A stretch of DNA of 11,775 nt, taken from Candidatus Hodarchaeota archaeon (GTDB lineage: Archaea; Asgardarchaeota; Heimdallarchaeia; Hodarchaeales; YT1-057). The stretch covers positions 1 through 11,775 of the forward strand of contig JAEOTI010000648.1 of the NCBI GenBank assembly GCA_016839955.1, written 5' to 3'. The notes under the pieces are model-generated. The model did no database searches, had not been told where the DNA came from, and saw nothing but the letters and a program-made list of their open reading frames with translations. Both the position numbers and the translations under genes were made by a program. This document shows positions 1-7,604 of this stretch, one piece after another (position 1 is the stretch's first letter; the number at the start of each line of letters is the position of its first letter).

Positions 1-162
1 GATTTTGATCTCATGAAAAGAGCTGAACGCATAATATTGCTATGGGAAGGAGAAATAAGAAAAGAATATCGAACCTTTGAAGATTTTCATGAAGAAGAAT
101 TAACATGCTGTACAGGTAAAGCACTGGAAAAAACTTTACTGGCAGTGACTCAAGATAATTAA
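1..162 (+). CDS. C-terminal end of a probable ABC transporter ATP-binding protein (partial)
   Basis: An open frame enters from the left edge and ends at TAA 160-162, giving 53 residues. It reads DFDLMKRAERIILLWEGEIR, followed by a short acidic stretch and a TCCTG segment. This resembles the end of sugar-type ABC ATPases (RbsA/MglA-like): a helix after the H-loop, then a 'DRIxVMxEGxI' strand and a 'TEExLxxxATG' tail. That would make it the energy-coupling subunit on the cytosolic face of an importer. None of the diagnostic Walker or signature motifs fall inside the window, so the call rests on this short resemblance. The gene converges on the saccharopine dehydrogenase gene with a 40-base gap. 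Other identities remain possible. Confidence 0.45.
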   Translation, partial: DFDLMKRAERIILLWEGEIRKEYRTFEDFHEEELTCCTGKALEKTLLAVTQDN

Positions 163-180
163 TCCACATACAATCGCAAG

Positions 181-187
181 AAAAAAA
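181..187 (-). terminator. Oligo-T terminator after saccharopine dehydrogenase
   Basis: Seven A's on the plus strand read as T7 on the minus strand, about 15 bases after the TAG stop of the saccharopine dehydrogenase gene. Archaeal RNA polymerase commonly stops at such T-runs without a hairpin. No stem is visible here. Confidence 0.45.
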
Positions 188-202
188 TGGAATTTGCCAC
201 TC

Positions 203-1540
203 CTAAAGAGGAATGACATTCTCTTTAAATACTATATTTAGGTCCTCTAATTCTTTAAGTACGGGATCATAAATTTCTTTGAGTGTGGGAATTTGTACTC
301 CTTTTATTGTAATTTTATCTTCAAGAATAAGCTTTGTGGCAATTGCTGCAGGTAGACTGACCGTTCGAGACATACTGGAGTCACCTGTTGAATCCTGAAG
401 ACCGTAATCAATAAGTGTTGATGTTATCTGTTCTTTCCTATCTGGATAAGAAGCAATAAATTTATGGATGAGAATTAACATGTCCCTCTCTCTTTCTTCA
501 TAACCTAATTTCTCCATAAATCGAGCAGCAACGAGATCTAAAGGTGTACCTTCATTGATGGTGATTGGGTCGTCACTCAATAATGAGAGCCATTCTATTC
601 GTTCGATGACTTCTGAATCTTTTTCGAGTTGTAACTTATCTGCAACGCCTTGTTTAATATCAATACCAAGTTTGAGATCAATCATCTTACGCAAAAAGTC
701 TGAATATGTGATATTTTCAAAAGATTGTTTGTCTTGAGGATCATCATCTAAAAATCCAAGTTTTCCAATTGCTAGAAGAGTATCACACCACCCAAGATTT
801 CGAATAGTACCTCTAAACATTGTTTTTACTTCTGCAATACCATATAAATCTATGTAGGGCATTGAATTCCGATTTGGATAAGTTTCGAAATCCCCAAGTC
901 CTTCAATTAGCATTGTTTCTTTCTGGCCAAATAGATCCTCTCCTGGAATATCTACTTGTTTTTCATCTTCTAAAAAGCATGCAGAATTCCTACTTGCCAT
1001 GAGAACTCCCCTAGGACTCCATGATAATTTATAACCATAAGGATTTGTGTTAGCCTCAGGGGCAGGTAAACCACCACAGTAAGATTTGAAACTGTCTATT
1101 TTTCCACCATTTTCATGGACAGAGTCAATTATTTTTTGTGCGCTCATATGGTCGATTCCTGGGTCTACGCCTATTTCATTGAGGAGTATAATTTCTGTTT
1201 TTTTGGCTTTTTCATCCAAAGCACGCATTGAATCACTTACGTATGATGTTGTGACCATATGGGTTTTTTGACGAATACACTCTTCAGCAATAGCAACATG
1301 GTATGTGTATGGAAGTAAACTGATTGCAATATCTGCTTCTGAGATTAATTCAGGTAATTTATCAACATCCTTTGAAATATCAAAAGCAATAGCTTTACCT
1401 TTAGGATGCCCATTAATTAAATTCTCGGCCTTGCTCACGGTCCGACTTGCGACTAGAACTTCAATCTCAGGTTGTTCTAGTAAATATCTAGTGATTGGCT
1501 TTGCAACTAGTCCTGCTCCGAAAATTAAGGCTTTTTTCAT
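203..1540 (-). CDS. Saccharopine dehydrogenase (LYS9 / AASS C-terminal-half type)
   Basis: The 445-residue product should oxidise saccharopine to L-glutamate and 2-aminoadipate 6-semialdehyde in the cytosol, using NAD(P)+. An N-terminal Rossmann motif GAGLVAKP is at residues 8-15. Further family blocks are LLPYTYH (75-81), TTSYVSD (97-103), GVDPGIDHM (124-132), SYCGGLPAPE (153-162) and NPYGYKLSWSPRGVL (166-180). These are hallmarks of the yeast Lys9 / animal AASS type, and the length matches stand-alone Lys9. The ATG is preceded by a strong SD (GGAGGAT) about 8 bases upstream. The gene lies 106 bases downstream of lysine-ketoglutarate reductase on the same strand. Catabolic direction is inferred from that partner; in fungi the homologous enzyme works in lysine synthesis. 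Confidence 0.93.
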   Translation of the reverse strand: MKKALIFGAGLVAKPITRYLLEQPEIEVLVASRTVSKAENLINGHPKGKAIAFDISKDVDKLPELISEADIAISLLPYTYHVAIAEECIRQKTHMVTTSYVSDSMRALDEKAKKTEIILLNEIGVDPGIDHMSAQKIIDSVHENGGKIDSFKSYCGGLPAPEANTNPYGYKLSWSPRGVLMASRNSACFLEDEKQVDIPGEDLFGQKETMLIEGLGDFETYPNRNSMPYIDLYGIAEVKTMFRGTIRNLGWCDTLLAIGKLGFLDDDPQDKQSFENITYSDFLRKMIDLKLGIDIKQGVADKLQLEKDSEVIERIEWLSLLSDDPITINEGTPLDLVAARFMEKLGYEERERDMLILIHKFIASYPDRKEQITSTLIDYGLQDSTGDSSMSRTVSLPAAIATKLILEDKITIKGVQIPTLKEIYDPVLKELEDLNIVFKENVIPL

Positions 1541-1563
1541 TATTATAAATCCTCCATGCCTTG

Positions 1564-1590
1564 TATAACAACTTAGAACAAATTGTTATA
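1564..1590. promoter_or_regulatory. Inverted repeat in the leader of saccharopine dehydrogenase
   Basis: TATAACAA (1564-1571) and TTGTTATA (1583-1590) form a perfect 8-base inverted repeat with an 11-base spacer. It lies 24-50 bases upstream of the dehydrogenase start and just downstream of the transcription start predicted from the TATA-like box at 1615-1623. That position suits a repressor operator or an mRNA hairpin. The function is inferred. Confidence 0.35.
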
Positions 1591-1614
1591 ACGACAACGG
1601 CAGTAGTCAGAAAA

Positions 1615-1623
1615 CTTTATATC
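1615..1623 (-). promoter_or_regulatory. TATA-like box for saccharopine dehydrogenase
   Basis: GATATAAAG on the minus strand lies between the reductase stop and the dehydrogenase start. It predicts a transcription start near 1593 and a leader of about 50 bases that contains the inverted repeat. The dehydrogenase may therefore have its own promoter as well as read-through from the reductase gene. Confidence 0.35.
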
Positions 1624-1646
1624 GATTACAATTTTTCGAGTAAAAA

Positions 1647-2963
1647 CTAAATATAATCTTGTAAATATTGATAATCTGGAGTAAGTTGCCCTTTATGAGT
1701 TATCATAGCTTTTTTAATAGGGTCAGGGACGTCCAAATTCTCAAAATTCAAAGATAAATCTTGGTTAACTAATGAGGGAATAAAATCGATTAGTAATTTT
1801 CCAAAATAATTTGAAGCCTCAATTGGGAGAAGACCAGGTAGATTATCAATTGCCATTATGGGAATACCTTTCGAATTTATGTCATCAGTAATTGTTCCCT
1901 GGTCGGGATGATAAGTATAGAAAGGGTGAACTGGTGTAGAAGGTCGTAAAGTTGCTTCTATAGCTCCTTCAACATCGCAACTTATATCACCAATAATCCG
2001 CAGATTAGGTCGTTTTGGGCCTGAAAATATATCTTTAAGATAAGATTTTGTTACTAATCGAGGGTATCGTTTATCCCAGTAATTTCCATTAATTAATATA
2101 CTCAAATAGGGGATATACTGTTCAAAAACGCCTTTATATTTCTCAGGGTGGTTGTAATAATTTTGCAAGTCAAAATGATTAGTTTCTGAAATTGGTTCTA
2201 CGATATGCTCTTCCTTAAAGACTACTTTGTAACAGACTTGAGGATCTGGTTTTTGATTAAATAGATCAGATAATTCTTCTGGATCTATAGTTTCAACAGG
2301 CAACAAATCATAAATTGATTGGGCACCTTTGGATACATTACCATATCCTGCAAATCCACAAACAAATGGAGTTATTTCAGGAGGTAGTCCTTCTGACTTA
2401 ATCTTATCTCCTGATAATTTAATTGCATTTTTTGCTGTTTCAAGACTTCTATGTTCTGAAGTTAAACGTATGCTATCAAATGGATTCCTAATCCCTTCAG
2501 CGATAAGTCTTTGACCATATCCCCAGAGAGTGATATGCATTCCTGCTAAGCCAGCATAATTCCCAAAAAACAGTAATCGTCTATTGTTAGAATCTACAAC
2601 CTTTTCATAATCAATGAGGGTAGCTGATTTACTTAGGAAGCTCTTCAACATAGGCATATTGTACGGTTGTCCTTTTATTACATGGGCAAAGAGGAGATAT
2701 GCTATTCCATCCTTTTGTGCTTCGATAAAAGATGGTGGCATTTCTTTCAAAGCAACAATCACTTTACAGTTGGATATATCCCTAGATACTTTCGCACCAA
2801 CTTTTTTGTACTCCTCATCAGAAAAAGCTCGAATTTTTGATGGTTGGACCGTTATTTGTATTCCTTGTGTGTCCAGTAGTTCTTTAACATTTTCTGGTGT
2901 TAAGGGAGCCCTTCTCTCCCATATATTTTTATCTTCCCGGCGTATTCCTATACAAGCGTTCAT
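1647..2963 (-). CDS. Lysine-ketoglutarate reductase (AASS N-terminal-half type)
   Basis: The 438-residue product should condense lysine and 2-oxoglutarate with NADPH to form saccharopine. It is collinear with the N-terminal half of animal AASS / plant LKR: IGIRREDKNIWERRAPLTP near the start, IDYEKV (117-122), a nucleotide-binding glycine-rich GFAGYGNVSKGAQ (203-215), LINGNYW, GDISCDVEGAIE (325-336), DNLPGLLPIEAS (373-384), and a C-terminal LTPDYQYLQ like the LPDKYKYIQ of AASS. It has AlaDH/PNT-type N- and C-terminal domains. I chose ATG 2963 because the protein then begins with the family's first strand and GAGAGG lies just upstream. The frame continues to a TTG at 3047, but those 28 residues have no family match. 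It is the upstream gene of a pair with saccharopine dehydrogenase, in AASS fusion order. Confidence 0.92.
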   Translation of the reverse strand: MNACIGIRREDKNIWERRAPLTPENVKELLDTQGIQITVQPSKIRAFSDEEYKKVGAKVSRDISNCKVIVALKEMPPSFIEAQKDGIAYLLFAHVIKGQPYNMPMLKSFLSKSATLIDYEKVVDSNNRRLLFFGNYAGLAGMHITLWGYGQRLIAEGIRNPFDSIRLTSEHRSLETAKNAIKLSGDKIKSEGLPPEITPFVCGFAGYGNVSKGAQSIYDLLPVETIDPEELSDLFNQKPDPQVCYKVVFKEEHIVEPISETNHFDLQNYYNHPEKYKGVFEQYIPYLSILINGNYWDKRYPRLVTKSYLKDIFSGPKRPNLRIIGDISCDVEGAIEATLRPSTPVHPFYTYHPDQGTITDDINSKGIPIMAIDNLPGLLPIEASNYFGKLLIDFIPSLVNQDLSLNFENLDVPDPIKKAMITHKGQLTPDYQYLQDYI

Positions 2964-3111
2964 TTCAATCCTCTCATGGGTAACGAAGGTCAAACAAAAA
3001 CAAAATGGGAAAGAAATAAACCTTTTTGATATAACAAAAAGACTCAATTTTTATTGAAAGTTATTTAATTCTTGTTTAATTTAATGAAGAATAATGGTAG
3101 GTATTAATTTG
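2964..3111. promoter_or_regulatory. Divergent promoter region, reductase gene / Mth938-like gene
   Basis: This gap separates two divergently transcribed genes. Reading left, TTTATTTC (about 3012-3019) and TTATATC (about 3031-3037) are TATA candidates for the reductase gene. Reading right, ATTTAATT (3063-3070) and TTTAATTTAA (3075-3084) are candidates for the small gene; the first fits a leaderless start at 3094 and the second a start at 3112. I see no clear operator. Confidence 0.35.
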
Positions 3112-3456
3112 ATGAAAATTGACTCCTTTAAATTCGGAGAAATTATAATTGAGGGTAAAAAATTTACTAACGATGTAATTATATTTCCAACTTCCGTACA
3201 ATCTAATTGGTGGCGAGAAGAAGGCCATTGTTTATGTATTGATGATTTAAAAACAGTATTACCTGAAAAACCAGAAGTATTACTTATAGGAACTGGTGAT
3301 TATGGAGCTATGAAGATTCCAGAACCATTGGTGGAACGTTTGTACTCATTGGGAATGGACTTAATTATTAACATCACTAAAAAAACTTGTAAAATCCATA
3401 ACTCCATGATTGGTGATCAAAGAAAAATAATTACTGCTCTTCACCTGACATGTTAG
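3112..3456 (+). CDS. Mth938-like (DUF498/AAMDC-type) domain protein
   Basis: This 114-residue single-domain protein has the conserved blocks of the Mth938-like fold: FGEIIIEGKKFTNDVIIFP at the start, NWWREEGH, a central LLIGTGDYGAMKIPE loop, an LINITKKTCKIHN segment and the C-terminal ALHLTC. The molecular activity of the family is not established; relatives include human AAMDC and NDUFAF3. The chosen ATG places MKIDSFKFGEI at the family's normal N-terminus. An in-frame ATG at 3094 would add six residues and could be used if the message is leaderless. The 3' end overlaps the convergent TIM-barrel gene by 26 bases, both coding in the overlap. Nothing nearby points to a specific substrate. Confidence 0.85.
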   Translation: MKIDSFKFGEIIIEGKKFTNDVIIFPTSVQSNWWREEGHCLCIDDLKTVLPEKPEVLLIGTGDYGAMKIPEPLVERLYSLGMDLIINITKKTCKIHNSMIGDQRKIITALHLTC

Positions 3457-4306
3457 TTGAACTAAAGTTTGTGTTTGATGAAAGGTGTTTTTTGGCTCTA
3501 TTAACTACAAAACGTCTTCCTAGAGCTAAACGAAGACGAAATCTAATTTTTTGAGTAATAGGAAGCAATTTCATCATTATTAAATATGAGTCAATTATAC
3601 TGTTAATATCCTCAAATTTCTGTGGTCGTAGTTCCATTACGATTGTTCCTTGAAAATTAATGTCTTGAAAGAATTTGAGAATCTTTGATAATGGTAAAGT
3701 TCCTTGGTTTAAAGGAAGATGTAAATCCTGATCTTCCATTCCTCCAGAAATATGAACATAACCTCTTTTAGTTGTTAGCTCTTTAAGAAGATGATCAGGA
3801 ACGTCTAATAGGCTTTCACCGTTAGCAATATACGAATGTGGTATGTCAAAGCAAAATCCAAGATGTTTATTTAATTTGGATTCAACAAGGGTAAAAAAGT
3901 CAATAAAATCTCTCCAAGGTTGGTCTGGCATATTTTCAAGGAATATAGGATTGTTAATTTGATTAATTCGTTTTAAGAAAATCTCATTACTTCCATCTGG
4001 ATCATCAGGAGGATGAACAACAACCCCTTCAACTTTCAAAGGTTGACTGAAAATTTGTAACTGTTTAATAAAGAGATCTGCTTTTTCACCTGAAGTTCCT
4101 ACACTACTAAGATCATAACCATAATCCAGACAATATGGTGCATGAATGGTAACATTGGGTTTCAATTTGGGAAGCACAGATTCTATATCGTCAAAAACGG
4201 ATCTGTCAAATTCAATATGGGAAATACCCACCGCATTGGTTAGACGGATCCACGTAGAAGGGGGTATACCTTGAAATTCTTGGATTGTTAAACCAATTTT
4301 TACCAT
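3431..4306 (-). CDS. Endonuclease-IV-like / xylose-isomerase-like TIM-barrel metalloenzyme
   Basis: The 291-residue product is an AP-endonuclease-2-family TIM barrel. Motifs on successive strands are THHAP-like TIHAPY (H55), VVVHPP (H98), FLENMP (E124), CFDIPH (D154, H157), YVHISG (H185), DLHLPL (D194, H196) and VMELRP (E225). These correspond in order and spacing to the nine metal ligands of endonuclease IV, so a metal cluster is likely. The family also holds sugar-phosphate isomerases, so the substrate is open: abasic-site DNA or a sugar. The last 45 residues form a basic tail (KIRFRLRLALGRRFVVNRAKKHL) beyond the barrel. ATG 4306 is preferred; a GTG at 4315 in the same frame is the alternative. 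It lies 27 bases after the CBS/HPF gene and is probably co-transcribed with it. Confidence 0.8.
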   Translation of the reverse strand: MVKIGLTIQEFQGIPPSTWIRLTNAVGISHIEFDRSVFDDIESVLPKLKPNVTIHAPYCLDYGYDLSSVGTSGEKADLFIKQLQIFSQPLKVEGVVVHPPDDPDGSNEIFLKRINQINNPIFLENMPDQPWRDFIDFFTLVESKLNKHLGFCFDIPHSYIANGESLLDVPDHLLKELTTKRGYVHISGGMEDQDLHLPLNQGTLPLSKILKFFQDINFQGTIVMELRPQKFEDINSIIDSYLIMMKLLPITQKIRFRLRLALGRRFVVNRAKKHLSSNTNFSSTNMSGEEQ

Positions 4307-4333
4307 CAAGACCACTAAAGAAGTTTGGCCAAA

Positions 4334-5506
4334 TCATTCTCTAACTTTTCTTCTTGATTGTTTTCGTCTCGAGTCAATTGCAGCACCTTTTCGAGATCGA
4401 ATAATTCTCGAAAGTTTATCGTAGGCTTCATTCATTGCTTTTTCACTTCCAAAAGCAGAGTTCTCAACAGCTAGGGTGTGACCTTTCGAAGAACGAATCC
4501 GAACAGCACATTCATATTGCCAAAGTCCTCGTTTTGATTGGTAGGGTGCTTTTTTGAATCGAACATTGATATCTCCTGTCTCCCCAAGAAATCGTGCTTC
4601 ATGATCAACAAGACGTTGAGCCTTTTCTATAGCAAGGTCCTTAACAAATTGATCTGGCGCACCAGAGACAGCTACCGAATAACCTGTTCCAATGGTTGTC
4701 ATAATTAAATAATGAAGAATATCTCGAGGCGAAATAGTATTTAAATAAATTTCTGAAGGATCTTCAGATGTCACGACTAGCAAAGGGATGTCAATATCTT
4801 TCATTACCCGAATAGCTTCTGAACAAGTCATATCAGGTGAAATAGAAGGCGAATCGCGGATTAATCCATCAATAGACGCTTTAACCCATGAAGCTTCTCT
4901 TTTTCCCGCAATGTCTCCAACCGTGGTGGCATATCGTGGTTGTAGTATTTCATGACACAAATCTCGAGCAGTAATGATTCCCTCGACTTGATTCTTTTGA
5001 TCAATAACTGGTACAACAGATAACGATTGATCACGAACAAGAGAGACGACTTGACCTAAGGTTGCATCACGAAAACAAGTTTTTGGAGTTTTATCGGTAA
5101 GAGTGCCAATAGTTGTGTCTTCGAACCCTTCATTTAACATATTCTCTGCTAAGAGAAGATCTGTGAAAACCTGAACAACACGATTGTGAGGGTCTAAAAC
5201 AGGGATGATCCTAGAATCTCCATCAAGCATTAAGCGGGCTACTTTGATTAAATCTTCATTAACTGAAGAAAGAGTTGGAATCGATCGTGCAAGCGTTTTC
5301 AAAGTAGTGCTTGAATTAGCATGCTTCTTTAGCATATCTCGATCCGAAACAATACCGTAGTATGATTTATTTGGTTCGAGAATCAAAAAATGGTCATAAC
5401 CTTCTTCGAAAAACGGAAGGGCTTTTCCCACTTGGTCACTAAGATCTAATTTTGGAAAATCATCAACTAAAATTGTCAAATTAGTGATATCCTCTTTTCC
5501 TGACAT
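4334..5506 (-). CDS. Four-CBS-domain protein with C-terminal HPF/S30EA ribosome-hibernation domain
   Basis: The 390-residue product has four CBS repeats in two tandem pairs, at about residues 12-60 (ending GIVSDRDML), 70-122 (VFTDLLLAE), 134-187 (GIITARDL) and 211-267 (TISPRDILHYL). They are followed at 276-373 by an HPF/RaiA-like fold: helix, strand, then YECAVRIRSS, HTLAVENSAFGSEKAMNEA and DKLSRIIRSRK, as in bacterial HPF. The tail RRKQSRRKVRE is strongly basic. CBS pairs usually bind adenine nucleotides, so the protein could silence ribosomes according to energy state. CBS-containing archaeal hibernation factors are known to me only in general terms; the role here is inferred. The start at 5506 is chosen because TTTAAA (5528-5533) sits about 25 bases upstream with no SD, which suits a leaderless message. 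An ATG at 5536 is in frame. Confidence 0.82.
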   Translation of the reverse strand: MSGKEDITNLTILVDDFPKLDLSDQVGKALPFFEEGYDHFLILEPNKSYYGIVSDRDMLKKHANSSTTLKTLARSIPTLSSVNEDLIKVARLMLDGDSRIIPVLDPHNRVVQVFTDLLLAENMLNEGFEDTTIGTLTDKTPKTCFRDATLGQVVSLVRDQSLSVVPVIDQKNQVEGIITARDLCHEILQPRYATTVGDIAGKREASWVKASIDGLIRDSPSISPDMTCSEAIRVMKDIDIPLLVVTSEDPSEIYLNTISPRDILHYLIMTTIGTGYSVAVSGAPDQFVKDLAIEKAQRLVDHEARFLGETGDINVRFKKAPYQSKRGLWQYECAVRIRSSKGHTLAVENSAFGSEKAMNEAYDKLSRIIRSRKGAAIDSRRKQSRRKVRE

Positions 5507-5527
5507 TAAAACATCAACTCTTTGACA

Positions 5528-5533
5528 TTTAAA
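5528..5533 (-). promoter_or_regulatory. TATA-like box, CBS/HPF gene
   Basis: TTTAAA is centred about 25 bases upstream of ATG 5506, where a TATA box would start transcription at the start codon itself. There is no SD before this ATG, which agrees with leaderless translation. Confidence 0.4.
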
Positions 5534-5587
5534 CATCAATGCTTTGAACTTAATAGCTCTTCTTGGTTGGTAATTTTTTGAGAGAAT

Positions 5588-5603
5588 TTCTTCTTTTGAA
5601 GAA
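5588..5603. promoter_or_regulatory. TTCTTC-TTTT-GAAGAA dyad upstream of the CBS/HPF gene
   Basis: A perfect 6-base inverted repeat with a 4-base spacer lies between the protease stop and the CBS/HPF promoter, about 55 bases before the TATA-like box. On the minus strand it is followed by no T-run, so it is not a typical terminator hairpin. It may be an operator or an mRNA hairpin. Confidence 0.25.
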
Positions 5604-5604
5604 C

Positions 5605-5610
5605 AAAAAA
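5605..5610 (-). terminator. Oligo-T after the metzincin-like gene
   Basis: Six A's on the plus strand read as T6 on the minus strand about 19 bases after the protease stop. They directly follow a copy of the 13-base motif and are flanked by complementary AAGAAC and GTTCTT arms. Confidence 0.35.
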
Positions 5611-5623
5611 TCTTACCAAATGA
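5611..5623 (+). repeat. 13-base dispersed motif TCTTACCAAATGA, copy 1
   Basis: This is an exact copy of a 13-base sequence found four times in the window, always outside genes. Complementary arms AAGAAC (5599-5604) and GTTCTT (5624-5629) flank it. It lies between the end of the protease gene and the promoter of the CBS/HPF gene. Confidence 0.7.
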
Positions 5624-5628
5624 GTTCT

Positions 5629-7530
5629 TTATTTTGTTCTGATTTTTCGATAAGCTAAGTAAAATGATGAAAAACCCATCACAACTAGGAATTCATACCA
5701 AAGAAACCCAGGAAAACCCTTGTCCTTATTATTTTCATCTGAACCACCTTTAACTAAGTTATAAAGTTCCTTAGCTTCTTCAAAAGCAATCCAGGCATAT
5801 GGGTAAGCCTGAATATAATCCATCAAATTGTAATTAACCTTTGTAATATATATAGCTAGATCCATATCAGCTTCAGTAGATAAGAAATTAGGCCCTTTTG
5901 ATCCTTGTAATAAATTTATAGCTTCAGAGTAGTAAAGATCGGCCCATTTGAGAAGAATATCGATCTCTCCGCGACGAACAGCATCAGTAACGAATGATCC
6001 AAAGTTATATTCATATACAAGATATGACATGACATCTGCAGTATAATCTGAGACAATACCACTACTATGAGGATGAGCTGCACCTATAGAATGACCAACT
6101 TCATGGATAATAGTTTGAGTAAATCCATAGGGACCATTAGTAGCAGTGTCATTGAATAAGTCATCATAATTGTGATTAACTAGAATAAAGGGATTCCAAG
6201 AGGCATATACTGAAAGAAGGGAAACATGTCCGCGAGGAACAAATAATGAAATTCCCCATATATTCGGTGTTAAACTGGTTTTATAGGGTATTCCAAAAAG
6301 TAAATCACCATCGAATGCAAAGCATAAGGAGGGGATAACAAGGTCTGCACTCCCAAAATCGAGAAAGGGGAGAGAAGAATCTTCTCTAAGGTTGAAAAAT
6401 TCATTGACAATATAATCATAGACAGATACCAGATCTATGGATCCGATAGGACGACCATCAGAGCGATTACCAGTAACTTCTGTTGCTAAGGATGTGGAAT
6501 CAGCTAAAAATGAAAAATCTTGAAGAGAATGATATTCGATTGAAACCTGCCAAGAATACCAAGGTAATATTTCTTCAAAAGCATTAACAATCTCTGTTTG
6601 ATTGATGAAGTCCTGGAGGTCCTCAGGTGTAATTCCTGTGATATTATTAAACATATGAACTTGAATTTCGATTGTAGAGTTTGGACTAAGAAGTTCTATA
6701 TTGTCTTCATCTTCAATTGTAAATTGCAGAGTTTGATAAGAATTTGGGGTTGAATAAAGGAGATTAGGATGAAAAATGCCAGACTGTAACACCCGGATCC
6801 AATCATTAAAATATTGACATATGCGAATCTTATCATGGTCGGTGGATGGATTATATTTCGCTTTGAGCTCCTGAATAGGAGAATTTTGATTTGCATCTTC
6901 AAGATGATAAGTGCTAACACTTAGGTCAAGGAAAAACATACGATCATGCCCACCAAAACCAGGCATAAAATGATTCTCAAGAAGGCTACCTGTATCTTGT
7001 TCTATCCAAGTATGGTTATACCAATGAGGCCCTAAATTTTCAAAATCCAAGAAATAAAGAATGTACCCATTTTCTGGAGCACTTACGGCTGGGTTTTGTA
7101 TAAGATAGTCCTCTACTAAGAGGGCTGGGATATAGTATCCTTGGTAAGTTTCCTGTTTACTAAGGACTTCTATTGTATCATTAATTGCAATAGACGAAAT
7201 ATAATCAAATAAAGCAACTTCATAAGAATTGTTTGCAAAGTGATAGGTGAAGTCCCATTGTGCATCAGAAAGTCTCCCAAAATCCCAGTTATCAAGATCA
7301 ATCGAACAGCTGGAAAAGTAGGTTCCCTGGACAGGAGAATTTACCAAATTTTCTAAAACAGTAATGTCCACAAGTGAGTTGTTTATTCCTATAAAAACGG
7401 TTTTTAATTCAGGCTCATAGCTATGGGATCTTATTTTATTAATATTAGTGAAGGATGCTGATGTTTCATGAGAAATTGCATTAATATAGCATAAAAGTAT
7501 TAGTAATAACATAATTGATTGAAGACGCAT
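5629..7530 (-). CDS. Secreted, membrane-anchored metzincin-like zinc metalloprotease
   Basis: The 633-residue product starts with a hydrophobic signal peptide (MRLQSIMLLLILLCYINA). Residues 476-486 read HEVGHSIGAAH, the full HExxHxxGxxH zinc-binding motif of metzincins with catalytic E477. DVMSY at 499-503 supplies the Met-turn, M501. A hydrophobic segment at about 608-627 followed by YRKIRTK is a C-terminal membrane anchor, so the large domain should face outside. About 440 residues precede the active site, with many N-x-S/T sites and no family I recognise; a helical 'EEAKELYNL' stretch lies between protease domain and anchor. The start has an excellent SD (AGGTGAT, 8-base spacing). Substrates are unknown. 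The gene is flanked on both sides by copies of the 13-base motif and appears monocistronic. Confidence 0.82.
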   Translation of the reverse strand: MRLQSIMLLLILLCYINAISHETSASFTNINKIRSHSYEPELKTVFIGINNSLVDITVLENLVNSPVQGTYFSSCSIDLDNWDFGRLSDAQWDFTYHFANNSYEVALFDYISSIAINDTIEVLSKQETYQGYYIPALLVEDYLIQNPAVSAPENGYILYFLDFENLGPHWYNHTWIEQDTGSLLENHFMPGFGGHDRMFFLDLSVSTYHLEDANQNSPIQELKAKYNPSTDHDKIRICQYFNDWIRVLQSGIFHPNLLYSTPNSYQTLQFTIEDEDNIELLSPNSTIEIQVHMFNNITGITPEDLQDFINQTEIVNAFEEILPWYSWQVSIEYHSLQDFSFLADSTSLATEVTGNRSDGRPIGSIDLVSVYDYIVNEFFNLREDSSLPFLDFGSADLVIPSLCFAFDGDLLFGIPYKTSLTPNIWGISLFVPRGHVSLLSVYASWNPFILVNHNYDDLFNDTATNGPYGFTQTIIHEVGHSIGAAHPHSSGIVSDYTADVMSYLVYEYNFGSFVTDAVRRGEIDILLKWADLYYSEAINLLQGSKGPNFLSTEADMDLAIYITKVNYNLMDYIQAYPYAWIAFEEAKELYNLVKGGSDENNKDKGFPGFLWYEFLVVMGFSSFYLAYRKIRTK

Positions 7531-7586
7531 AAAGACCTATCACCTAAACCCCATTTTACCGTTTTCTAAGGTAATAAATTGTTATT

Positions 7587-7594
7587 CTATATAT
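7587..7594 (-). promoter_or_regulatory. TATA-like box, metalloprotease gene
   Basis: The minus strand reads GATATATAG here, about 60 bases upstream of the ATG. It predicts a leader of some 30 bases that includes the AGGTGAT SD. Copy 2 of the 13-base motif ends about 10 bases upstream, where an archaeal activator would bind. Confidence 0.4.
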
Positions 7595-7604
7595 CATGTT
7601 TGAA

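Noticed and set aside
2964..3047. N-terminal extension of the reductase to a TTG at 3047
   Set aside because: The 28 extra residues match nothing in the family, and ATG 2963 has an SD just upstream.
7540..7565. A further ORB-like sequence near the protease start (GGGG run on the minus strand)
   Set aside because: It lacks the TTCCAnnnGAAA dyad; the nearby G-rich bases are explained by the protease SD region.
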